Source: Batkoa obscura | Lineage: Eukaryota; Entomophthoromycota; Entomophthoromycetes; Entomophthorales; Batkoaceae | Direction: 5' to 3' | NCBI GenBank assembly: GCA_030770535.1 | Contig: JASVEC010000002.1 | Span: 1,178,001 to 1,242,000 of the forward strand | DNA length: 64,000 bases | Shown here: piece by piece, positions 46,470 to 57,250 of the stretch | Layout: every line of letters starts with the position of its first letter | How positions within the stretch are numbered: position 1 is the first letter of the stretch | Made by a program: the position numbers and the translations under genes | Notes under the pieces: model-generated | Database searches by the model: none | Told to the model about the DNA's origin: nothing | The model's input: the letters and a program-made list of their open reading frames with translations, nothing else

Positions 46470-48874
46470 TGTTGATAATAATTAGCTTATAATCTAAATA
46501 TAATAAAAAAACATTCAAACTATTTCAATCTTCACTATTACTATGTTTTATATAGTTTATATTGTTTTTTATTTTCCGAATAACTTTTGTTACCGTTATT
46601 AGTTAAGTTTGTTGACACCATTTACTTTCATGTTAAGAAAATTTACCCAATGATGCATAAAATTCCTTCTTTTTATTTGATGGAATTATTTATTAGCTAT
46701 TTACAGTCACTAAAATAGGAAAGTGAATGTTGTAAATTTATTTCAGTAAATTTATTTTTCAAAATTATGAAAAATCTGAAGCTTGACAAGTTTGAATAGG
46801 TTTGCATTAGAATTTGTAAGCAAAGGCATTTTTTAATTGTATAATAAATTCTATTAAGGAATTAGCACTAAATTAAAATTTACAAACATAAAAGCTTATT
46901 GAAATAAAACCTTTGAATTAAAGTAAAAGTAAAAGGAAGCATTAATATCTATACCTTTAGTTAAATGATATTATATTAAAACTAGTTAGTTGAAACTTTG
47001 GTACCAGACTTGGTACAAAAATAAGTTTAAAGGCAGTTTAATAAACTATACGGGGGTGTTTTTTTTGACTTCATTACTTCTTCCGTTTTTTAAGCATTAT
47101 TTGAGTAGAAAAATTGTTAATAGAATTCTTAAACACAAAAAAACATCCCCATACTATCATTTAAATATGCCAAAAAATTTTAATAAAATTTAATAGTAAT
47201 TATTTAGTGCAAATTTTCTACTGATTGATGCTGAGACAAACTTGAAACATGTATTTTCTCACTAGTAATTATATTTTTGAAACATTGTAAGCTTAGGTTT
47301 TTGATACATATAAATATTATTTTTTAAAGCCTTTAAACTTGTGATATTAAGACTTAAATACCGACTTCTCGCCTTAAGTTGAGTGTAGTCTTATAGCTGT
47401 TGGATGCTAATTATGATAGATCCCACTCATAATTTTGTAGTATATAACTTTTATTTTTATACACGATATTTTTAACACATTACGACTATTGTAGGGAATT
47501 TTTTGAACAAACTGAAGTGAAAAAATTAAGAATTTTCGTTACGATATTTTAAATTTTGATCAGTTTTGTATAAAATTATATTCAATTTTATCATATCAGT
47601 TTATTTAAATCTTTTTTTACTACAACCGCGGTGTATTAAAAAATACTATAAAAATAAAATTATGGTTTTATTTTTACAATATTGTCCAATTTTTTTATCA
47701 AAATTTTCATACTTGCCTTAATGCTTGAGAAAGAAAAATAATAAGTAAAACTTTAAAATATTTCTTTTTTAAATTTATATTGTTAAAAAGATAAATGCAT
47801 CGTAACATAGACAAATGGTGCAAAAAGCGGAAATTTAAATGAATAGAATATACTAATAACGCCAAGTAAAAATTTAAGCCATGGGTACTTTTATATTTGA
47901 AGATAAAATTCTCACTCCACTTAATCAGTTCAAGGGTGTATAATACGTATGTTAAACATATTAAATTTCTTAAAAGGGTTTCCATTGAAATAGCAATTGC
48001 TTTTAAATTAAAGTGTAAGTGTACTTAAAAAGAGTTTTTAATGCACCATTATTTATATTGAATCCATAAAATCTGATAATATGCCCCGGTTTATAATGCT
48101 AATTTTAAGTAAATTCTAATAATGAATAAATTTCAAATAACAAAAATTTTCTGGAGATAGTTAGTGTATACCAGTTCAAAATCAAACTACTGTTTTATTA
48201 AAGTTTAATTCAGTGTTGAGTGAAAGTTAATTGATATAGCGAATTCTTTTTGTATTTGATTATTTGATAGTATATGTACAATAGACTATTTTTAGCTCTC
48301 TTAACATTTACAAAACAAAAAGTTATGTTCTATAAATAATTGTAAGTTTTATTAACTTACTCATAGCTATAAGTTGTTTATGCAAGATGGTATAAATTAT
48401 TATTAAGATCACAGATAATAGAGCCGTTTTGCTAATTTTAGAATAGTAGTAATAGAATTTGGATGTCGAATTAAAAAACAATCAACCGAATTAAGTCATA
48501 AAAGTTTTACCAGGAATAATATTACCAAGTGACCAAGATGTTATTTTTAAACTGGTTATGGTTAATCCAATTTCATCAAATTAACAAAAGTAAATGGAGG
48601 TTCAGCACAAATCATTGGGTTATATCGGAAGAACCTTACTCTATTTCTATAATTCTTGGAAATAGTACTTCGAAAACTTAAAGAATATTAAAATGATAAA
48701 ATATTAAATTTGAATACTAATTATAGCGTGTACAACAGTCAAGGAATGAATGAAATACAATGTCAAAACAATATCAGATTCCACGTGGATAAGATTCTAC
48801 AAAACCAAAGACATAGAAGTAATGAACGATTAATATTAAAATAATTTATTAAACAAAGTACAAAGATATTTTTT
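46470..48874. other. Gene-poor stretch
   Basis: Holds a near-consensus palindromic element at 47052-47150. A 92-codon frame at 47707-47985 (minus) is hydrophobic and not convincing. Between about 48480 and 48860 there are short protein-like pieces on the minus strand behind the gene at 48875, too broken to classify. Confidence 0.5.
47052..47150. repeat. Palindromic MITE-like element with ATAC duplication
   Basis: 99 bp, starts GGGGGTGTTTTTTTTGAC and ends AAACATCCCC; ATAC at 47048-47051 and 47151-47154. One of the best-preserved copies, with a duplication different from ATAT. Confidence 0.82.
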
Positions 48875-49456
48875 TTATAGGGTCCTTAATAAGTATTCAC
48901 CCAAATATTGCATAACGAATATACCATTAAAATAAGACTCATCTCTTGATTTCTTCGGTATGCTTTCCATTAACTCCAGTGCTTTTGAGTAATAATTTAT
49001 ACTTATTTCTGATTTTGGACCATAGTTATTACCTATAATTGAGGCACTTGCACAAATAGCAAAAAATAAAAAGGTTTCAGATAACGAAGGGTGGCTTGAA
49101 TATATTTTATAAATAGCACTGTCCTCAATATGGACACTTAAATATGGACTTACTCTACGCTTAAACTCTACTATCAGTTTAGCTTCGGCATTAATTTGGT
49201 TTGATTCTTTCTTTAAGTCATCATTATATCCGTCTAAACGTAAATGAGAAGACCCATCAAAAGTAAACGTATCAATGTCCAAATCAGATAAAGAATCGCT
49301 GCTACTTAATAGAGGGGTTGGGAAATGCTCTTTTGGTTCCGATTTAATCCATTTAGAAGCCTCTTGATTAAATGATAATCCTTCTAAGAGGTAATTATCT
49401 TTATTAGCGTCGACTGCAAAGATATTATTTGTGTAGTTAAAACAAGCGAAAGACAT
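48875..49456 (-). CDS. Truncated middle-homology-region protein without zinc cluster (paralogue 3)
   Basis: Single-exon, 193 residues. The first ~85 residues are acidic and Ser-rich with no cysteine cluster (PTPLLSSSDSLSDLDIDTFT), resembling an activation-type or disordered tail. Residues about 92-193 match the other two paralogues: IVEFKRRVSPYLSV, HPSLSETFLFFAICASASII, INYYSKALELMESIPKKSRD and YFNGIFVMQYLGEYL, ending four residues later. It is on the opposite strand to the others and about 5.4 kb from paralogue 2. Function unknown; inferred to interact with related transcription factors. Confidence 0.72.
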   Translation of the reverse strand: MSFACFNYTNNIFAVDANKDNYLLEGLSFNQEASKWIKSEPKEHFPTPLLSSSDSLSDLDIDTFTFDGSSHLRLDGYNDDLKKESNQINAEAKLIVEFKRRVSPYLSVHIEDSAIYKIYSSHPSLSETFLFFAICASASIIGNNYGPKSEISINYYSKALELMESIPKKSRDESYFNGIFVMQYLGEYLLRTL

Positions 49457-50678
49457 TAAGTATTATTAGTTGGTATTATATTTAGGATAAAAAAATAAAT
49501 ATTTTGAAAATGGAGAGGTGAAAAAGCAAAAAGCTGTTTTATTTTGATTTCAATTTTTAGTTTATATATTTTTTTCCTCCTTTTCAATGGCACTTTCTAT
49601 TTTTACTTAATTAATCTTTTAAGAACCGGTTTGTTTTGTACGCAAAATCAGATGCTCAATTAGAAGATTGAATTTGTTATCTTTAAGTTAAAAAAGGAAA
49701 TTTCAGTAGTATTTAATTTATTAAATGTACATTATTAATTTATCCAACAAAAAACTATATTAATAAATTAAATTATTACAGTATAACATTAATAAAATGT
49801 CCAAGATTTTTTAATAAATGATATTCAATTAATATGAATTCAATTAATTAATAATAGTATATGATCAATATGTACATATATTAGTATTTAATCATTGTTT
49901 TTGGTATATAATATAATTAAATATGTTTGGAACCACTCAAATTCAAACATTATTTAACTCGGAGGAATTATTGCATTTTCAAAATTACTCCATAGCATCA
50001 CTTTAAAAGTAAGCTAAAAAGTCAACTAAAGCACAATATAATATATTAAAAGCAGAACATAATTGTTAGTTACCAAAGAAATGGTAGTATCTGTTATTTT
50101 AGTAGTCTAAAATAGGAACATTCAATAAGAATATAATCAGAATAAGGTAGCAATTTTAGAATGTTATCTTGTTAAACAAATTAACGCAATATTTTACATA
50201 CACAAAATAATATAAAAGTGATAAAAATAAATATTTAGAAAGTTGTTTCTAAATTATTTGGACATTAGTAGTTGAAATAAAAAATAAAACATGTATTAAA
50301 AATCTAAACTTTATATTTTGATTGCATAAAATAACCAAAAGATACTATAAATCTAATGAATATATGTGTCATTAAATAAAATAAAAATGAAAAACTAGAT
50401 GTTTGATCAACTAATTTTAATGTTAATAACAACCTAGCTTGAAGCATTAAAGTAATAAAGGCAATAAAATAGCTTTGAAAAACACTTATTCATTTTTGTT
50501 TAGTTTATACAAAAACGGTGACTTTGTAGTTTAATCAATATATTTCTAATTAAATTAAGTTAATCATTCTGTTATATTATATATTCTGCTATATTTGATC
50601 ATTATTTGATAAAGGATTTTAAAGTATAAAATTATATTACATTAAGTTATTCATACTTTTAAATTTAGATTTAAATAT

Positions 50679-50879
50679 GGGAGTATTTTTTTCAATTTCA
50701 GCACCTTTTTATCTTTTAAGTAGGAGTGTTTTTTTTTGACTTGATTATTTCTTCCATTTTTTAAGTACTATTTAAGCGGAAAATTTGTTGGTAAAATTCT
50801 TAAACACAAAAATACATCCCCAAGTGTTATTTGAGTGGAAAAGCTATTGGTAAAATTATTAGCAAAAAAATACATCCCC
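50679..50879. repeat. Palindromic MITE-like element split by another copy
   Basis: Outer element starts GGGAGTATTTTTTTC and ends CATCCCC with ATAT at 50675-50678 and 50880-50883. It is interrupted in its central hairpin by the inner copy at 50722-50821. Confidence 0.82.
50722..50821. repeat. Palindromic MITE-like element inserted in another copy
   Basis: 100 bp, starts AGGAGTGTTTTTTTTT and ends ACATCCCC. AAGT at 50718-50721 and 50822-50825 is duplicated; the uninterrupted family reads AAGT once here. Confidence 0.85.
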
Positions 50880-51461
50880 ATATGGTGCTTTGTAATAAAA
50901 ATAAGTGTTTTAATGAGAGGTTACTGTTTATATTAATATCAATTTTTGTAATATGTTATTGTTAACTATATAATTGATTGAAGTAAAATAAAAATCCTTT
51001 TGAAAAATAGCAGATACTTTGCAAATGAACTTTTAATAATCAACAGAGCATTTGAGTACCCTTTGATATATTTAACATATACTAAAAAAGATAAGAATAA
51101 ACTTTACAAAATAAATTTAAAAGTTTTATTTTTATTTTTAACATTTCAATAGTACATTTAATCAAATTTATCTCTGTTGTAGTTAAGTGTAACTTTAAAT
51201 TAAGCTTTAATCCAAATAATGTATTTTTGTTAGATCTTCTTTTAGAGTAAGAAGTTGGAGATCTTTGTAAAGCATATATGATTGGAGTTGATACAGCTAT
51301 AATCTTTTCCTAATAATAAACAGAGAGAAGATTCTGGTGCTTTTTAAAAACTTATGAGACCCTCTTTACAATTAGGTTTATTTGTTATATTACATGTGTT
51401 ATTATTATAGAGGAAAATGAAATATTATATTATAAAATATATTTTTCTATCAAGTCTTCTT

Positions 51462-51665
51462 TTTTAAAACTTGGGAATTGATTGATCAGTACATTGTTTA
51501 AGTTTGAATGTGCGCTAGCTAATTGTTCATTGTAAAGTAAATGTTAAACTAACAAGTCTCAAATTAGGATGGTAGAGTAAGTAGTTGGCTATAAAATTTA
51601 TCATTTACCAGCGCACATTCAAACTTAAAGAATGTACTGATTAATCAATCCCCAAATTTTAAAAA
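51462..51665. repeat. Inverted-repeat element with ~55-base arms
   Basis: Left arm contains TCAGTACATTGTTTAAGTTT and AATGTGCGCT; right arm carries their complements (AGCGCACATT, AAACTTAAAGAATGTACTGA) with few differences. About 85 bases separate the arms. A second kind of non-autonomous terminal-inverted-repeat element, unrelated to the GGGGATG family. Confidence 0.75.
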
Positions 51666-51864
51666 TAACAAAAGGGTAATAGATAAAAAACATTCACATA
51701 TACTATCGTTATCTGTACATAGTACCATTGTGATGATCGTACGAATTGTAGGCTCAAAATATATCTCTTCTCTTAATTCGACTCCAAACGTAGGTTTATA
51801 TTGAGCTAAAGGAGTCAGCTCATTTCTTATTTATAGTTAATCTTCTTGATATATTTCTATCATT

Positions 51865-51962
51865 GGGGATGTATTTTTGCGTTTAAGAATTTTATCAACA
51901 AATTTTCCGCTTAAATAGCGCTTAAAAAATGGAAAAAATAATGAAGTCAAAAAAAACACTCC
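51865..51962. repeat. Palindromic MITE-like element with CATT duplication
   Basis: 98 bp, starts GGGGATGTATTTTTGCG and ends AACACTCC; CATT at 51861-51864 and 51963-51966. Confidence 0.8.
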
Positions 51963-52178
51963 CATTAATATCACAATTAAATTCAATAAATGAGTTAGGT
52001 TATAAGTAACTTTAACTTTAACTTGATGTTTATTATTTCAATTGTATAGTATATAAATGATCTTTCTATTATTATATTGTTAAAAAATAAATCATTGATT
52101 TTCTGTGTTTAAGTTTTTACTAGTGATAAAATTAAACTTGAGTCTTGATTATTAGTTTATTAAGCTTTGGCTATTATT

Positions 52179-52273
52179 GGCGATGTTTTTTTGATTTCAT
52201 TATTTCTATTTTTTGAGTGCTATTTAAGTAGAAAGATTGTTAGTAAAATTCTTAAACACAAAAATAAAGCCTC
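52179..52273. repeat. Palindromic MITE-like element
   Basis: 95 bp, starts GGCGATGTTTTTTTG and ends AAAGCCTC. ATTATT lies on both sides, so the duplication boundary is ambiguous. Confidence 0.7.
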
Positions 52274-52685
52274 ATTATTAACTGGAGCTTGATTCTATTT
52301 AATATGTAACATATGGATATGCTTTTTAGACATTTAGCTAATATCTTTTTTCATTTTAAGCTTGAGAAGTGCACAAATATCTAAGAAGTAATTCTGTGTA
52401 ACTCAACTTTAATTTTATTATTACTCATCATCTTTAATTAGATGGGAGCATATAGGGGATTTGGAGGATATCATACTGCTTTTTTCATTAATGTTAAAGA
52501 TTATTGTAACTTAGGCAATCTTCTTAAATACTAATACCATCACTTATACAGATATACACTATATCAATTCCAAATTTTGAGTAAAAAAAAATGGAATTAT
52601 GATTGGTTAATTTATATCAATTCGAAAATTAAATAAAAAAGAGAGCTTTTATTAAACAATCTTTTTTAAAAGTTCAACAAACAAG

Positions 52686-55005
52686 ATGGCCGAAAAAGTA
52701 CAAGAGAGATTGGAAGCTATGCTTCCAGAACTAGAAGATCTTAAATCCAAAAGTTTATTTAATGAAAAAGAGATTGCTCAAATTGTAAAAAAGAGAACTA
52801 GTTTAGAATATTCTGTATCTAGAAGGATAGCTAAAAAAGCTGATTATATTCGATATATAGAGTATGAAATGAACTTAGAAAAACTTCGTGTAAAAAGAAA
52901 ATCTCGTTTTAGCAAAAGTAAGTTTATAATAATACTTTATTAATTTTATTAATTTTATTTTTTATAGATAAGAAAACTACTTTAAGTGATTATGCTGGAG
53001 TACGAAGAATTTACAATTTATTTGAAAGGGGACTATTGAAATTTAAAGGGGATTTGAAATTATGGTTACAATATATTGATTTTGCAGAATCCCAGAATTC
53101 TAGTAAAGTAGTATCGAAAGCTTATGGTAAAGCAATTAAGTTATTACCAGGTGCAGAGATCCTATGGATTCAAGCAGCCAATTTTGAGTTTTCAAAAAAC
53201 TTAAATATGGAAGCAGCACGTGTACTAATGCAAAGAGGAGTTAGGTTAAATCTAAATAACAAAATATTGTATTTAGAGTTTTTTCGATTGGAGTTAAAGT
53301 TCATTGAAAAATTAAAGTTAAGAAAGGAAATTTTATTAAAGGATAAAGCTGAAGGTCATTCTATTGAGATTGATAATTTAGATCAAGAAAATCAAGAAGA
53401 AGGGTTAGAAATGGAGGGAAAAATTAATGCTTCTTTACAAGAGGAGGATCCATTACTTCAAGGTGCTATTCCAAAAATTATTTATAATAATACAGTACAA
53501 AAATTTCCAACTGATTTCGATTTACGTGCTAGATTTTTAGATATTTTAGACAGTTTTAGTCCAATTGTAGAATTACATAGTTATATCTATAATTCCATTC
53601 TAGCTGATTTTGCGGATGATGATAGAGCTAAGGATCTCATTTTCAAAAGAGATATGCTTCATTTAAATGAAAACTCTGCTGAATTTGTCGATAAACTTTC
53701 AGCATGTATTGAAAAATATGAACAAGCATTAAGTGCTAAAAGCAGCCCATTATTGCTTTCATTATTTGTCGGATTTTTATTTAATTATTATCAAAGTATC
53801 AAGGAAGCTAATTTGGTAAAACTAATATTATAATCTACAAAAATAAGCTGACTTTTTTTAGAAAACCTTTTTTAGCCTCAAATTAAAAAAAGTATTAAAG
53901 GAGGGGTTAGCTCAATCTCAAAACGATAGTTATTTGTTGACAAAAGAGTTCTACTTTGTATATTTAAATTTTATTCAAGATTGTATTAAAAGTGATAGGC
54001 TTTGTAAGTAAATTGTAAATACATAATCATCAATTTAACTCTTTATTTTTTAGTATCCCAAGTAGCTACCGAGGCATGTAAGAAATACCCTAACATTGTT
54101 GAATTTTGGTTAGTTAAATTACAAACTATTTCAGAGAAAGGTAACCCTTTTATTTATTTATTAAATTTTGTTAATAGTATTAGATCTTAATAAAATAAAT
54201 GCTATCTTATCGGAGGCTATAATTTACAACCCAATATCCAATAATTTATGGGAAAAGTATATAAATGTTACACTTAAGTCAATTGAAAATAATACGTCTG
54301 ATAAATATGAAGGAGATATTAAACCAGATTTTAATAAACAAGAATTAATCTTTTTGGTAAGATAAATATAAATGGATATTTAAATATGTTAATGATTGTA
54401 ATAGAATTCATTATATAAAATAGAGTCTGTCCATTCAAATAATGAAGTGGAAGCTGAAGAACGTAGATCATGTCGAGAATTCATTCACAGTAATATGTTG
54501 AAATGGGCATTTGACATAAAAGGAATAAACTATGTTAGAGAATTAGCAGAGAGGTAAATTGAATATAAAACTAGTTTGTTTATTTATTTGCTAAAAAACA
54601 TGTAATAGGATTTCTAAAAAGGTTCCATTAAGTGTAGTTTTTTATAAAGAGTGGATTCAACTCGAATTAAAAGACTATGAACAAAATATTCATGGAGATA
54701 AATCAGAACCAAAGAGTGAAGAGATGTATCAAAGTTTCAAGAGTTTATTTGATAAAAGAATACTACAAGTAGCCAATAGTAAATTTGATAAGATAAAGAT
54801 ACTTTATGAAAAATTATTACGATTAGACTCAAATGATATTGAGCTTTGGTTGGATTATTTAGCATTTTTGAATCATGCTGCTCCCTCTCATCATGCTTCC
54901 ACTCTTCTTTTAAAAGCTAAACAGACCCTTTCTAAAGAGCTTTATTTCGCTTTGGAACAGGAATATAAGGCTTTTATTACTTTAAAAAAGGATCAAGAGT
55001 TATAA
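52686..55005 (+). CDS. UTP6: U3 snoRNP / small-subunit processome protein Utp6
   Basis: Component of the UTP-B complex of the 90S pre-ribosome in the nucleolus, needed for 18S rRNA processing. Seven exons: 52686-52917, 52968-53815, 53862-54003, 54054-54140, 54184-54356, 54405-54553 and 54609-55005; introns 43-55 nt; exactly 675 residues. The N-terminal U3 domain is plain: MAEKVQERLEAMLPELEDL, EIAQIVKKRTSLEYSVSRR, then DYIRYIEYEMNLEKLRVKR. HAT repeats follow (GDLKLWLQYIDFAES, AEILWIQAANFEF, and near the end NDIELWLDYLAFLNH). It is longer than yeast (440) or human (597) Utp6. Intron 4 has two in-frame acceptors 6 nt apart (54177 and 54183). Assignment firm. Confidence 0.92.
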
Positions 55006-55225
55006 GCTGTTAGCATTTGCTTTTCCTCTTTTATAGATTTTATTGATAGAATTCTTTAAATTAAAATTATAATACATTATTTTCATTTTATTGTTTTCTT
55101 ATTAATATATAATTTAATTTTTGTATAACAAATTTAATAAAAATAGTAATATTACTGCTCATTTTTAAATGTAAAATTTGATTTATTAAACTCAAATCCA
55201 AAACTTTCTTAATCACTTTCTCTAA

Positions 55226-55950
55226 ATGTCTGACGAAATCAAAGAAATTGAAACAGTTGAAGAGATAACTATATTACAGCCAAGTAAAGAAGGAGGGGCT
55301 ATAAAATTTGATCCAAAAGATATATCAGTATTAGAGATATTATTAACATTTACTGAACTTCAAGGGTTACGTGTTGGGTGGTTTAAATCATTGGATAAGT
55401 AAGTTAAAATTCAATAGTAAGTAAAGGAAAAAAGAGTAATAATACTTAATACATATAGTTATTTTAAATCGTACACTGAAAACAAAATCTCGGTTGAAGA
55501 ATATAGATCAAAAAATGAAGTACTTAAAGAAGAACAAAAAAAATTCACTCATCATTGTTTAGCTTTGATCAATAACTTGAAGGATGAAGCTAGTTACAAA
55601 CGACCAGACTTAGGGGATAAACTAGAAAATATTTTGAAATTGGAAAAGTTACTGTTAGAAACAGTGAGTCTAATTTATATGCTTGATTATTATTATTATT
55701 AAATAAATTGATATAATTAATCAATAGACAGCTCAATTGCAAACCGCTACTGTTTTAGACGCTACTGAAGATAGAGATTATTCTGAAGATAAAACAAGGT
55801 TAAATGCAAAGTAAGCGGATTATTAAATCTTGATTGTTTTTTTTGTTTAATATTGTTATATTTAATTTTAGAGTGGAAGAGCTAAGAAAAGAAATATCTG
55901 AAGCTATGTTTGAGCTTCATGAAGACATGGCAGATTTATATGAAGAATAG
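55226..55950 (+). CDS. Small acidic coiled-coil protein, unknown
   Basis: Four exons: 55226-55398, 55459-55663, 55728-55810 and 55872-55950; introns 60, 64 and 61 nt; exactly 179 residues. It starts 220 bases after UTP6 on the same strand. The N-terminus is acidic (MSDEIKEIETVEEITI); the middle has LEILLTFTELQGLRVGWFKS and then charged helices to the end (EYRSKNEVLKEEQKKFTHHC, LENILKLEKLLLET, VEELRKEISEAMFELHEDMA), strongly suggesting coiled coil. No signal peptide or membrane span. I do not recognise a family; a small subunit of a larger complex is the simplest idea. Confidence 0.78.
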
Positions 55951-57250
55951 ATAAGATCAAAATGAAAATAAATTAATTTTTAATAGCTTTAATTCGTAAA
56001 AGGGTTGTATTGTATTCTTCTTTGAGTTTCTATTCTAATGTAATTTATATTATTAGATACTTGTATATGTTCATTATACAATTTAAGTCTACTTTTTCAT
56101 TTTGATTGTATTTATACAAAGATACATAAATTTTAAATAGAAATAAAATTTTGAAGATATTTATTTATAATCTATAAATGATTATAAACTGATTAAATAA
56201 TTATTTAAATGATTAAAATCAGAAAGTATAGATTAATTTAATCAAACTTTCATGTCTAAAAATAGATCCGTTTCAGCCTAAACACTAGATAGGGGGCATG
56301 TTTTTTATATAGAAAATGAACTAAGAGTTTATCAACATTTTAAGTCATAAAAAGTGAACAAAAAATATCACAATAAAAAAACAGTCCGTAACAGTTAAAG
56401 GAAATTGATGTTCTTCAATGAGAATAATAAGTACAAATGGATAATAAATAGTGAACATAAATTTACTATCTTTTAATGAAATCTACAATTTTATTAAAGC
56501 TAATTAATATAATAGTCTGAAATAATAGGAAAAATAATTGCCCGTTGAAATAAATAAAGCCAAGTTTTCAAATTCGCAACCATTGGGCAAACTTCATTAG
56601 TCTATTTTCAATCATAAGGTAAACTGACTCACTTTTCCATTTGGTATGCTGCGGTATTTAACAATAATAAAGTAGACTAATAATTTCTACAGTTTAAAAA
56701 TAAGAAGGGAAATTTAGTATAATAATGATATTATTTTGATAACTATTTAAATCAATAGAAGTATCTTTTAGAGATTAATCTCAAACTTTCTTAATAGAAG
56801 GATTAAGAATAATAGAGCATGACTTCAATAAATATAATTGCCCAAATCTTAAAGTCATTTGTTAGTTTTAAAAATTATGAAACTTGACTATTCTTTTTTA
56901 AAACATTGGATTCTATAGAAATTTAAGCCAACTATTTTCCTATTATTATCATAAAAGTGGATTTTATATTCTAATAAAAATATTATTCCAGCTGAATATT
57001 AGGTTGATATTTCTTTTGTTATCATATGGTAATATTCGTACTAACAAAAAGAGTTTATTGAACCATAAATAAACTTATCTCAAGTTCTAAGTTCAATAAA
57101 TGACTGCGACTTAAATCAAGCAGAATAACACTTAGGTTTTGGATGACGTTTATTTGACTTTATTTCCAACAACTAAAAGTATAAAAACCTCTTCCAACCT
57201 TCAACATTAAAATTATAAAAATATTGTAAATTATAAAAAAGAAAGAAACC
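55951..57250. other. Intergenic stretch
   Basis: AT-rich DNA with no gene seen. GGGGGCATGTTTTTT near 56293 recalls one end of the palindromic family but nothing else of it follows. The TATA box of the DAP1 gene is at the right end. Confidence 0.5.
57180..57187 (+). promoter_or_regulatory. TATA box of the DAP1-family gene
   Basis: TATAAAAA 64-71 bases before the ATG, the same spacing as in the zinc-transporter gene. Confidence 0.5.

Larger units (their letters stand above)
49457..52685. other. Gene-poor, repeat-rich stretch
   Basis: Holds the nested pair of palindromic elements (50679-50879), the long inverted repeat at 51462-51665, and two more palindromic elements (51865, 52179). No protein-like frame. 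Confidence 0.6.

Noticed and set aside
46990-47193. 67-codon plus-strand frame
   Set aside because: Runs through the palindromic element at 47052-47150; not a gene.
47707-47985. 92-codon hydrophobic minus-strand frame
   Set aside because: Fairly long for chance, but Leu/Ile/Tyr-rich without a recognisable motif or neighbouring exon; left out as unproven.
56290-56310. GGGGGCATGTTTTTT as a further palindromic element
   Set aside because: Only one end-like string; centre and other end are missing.
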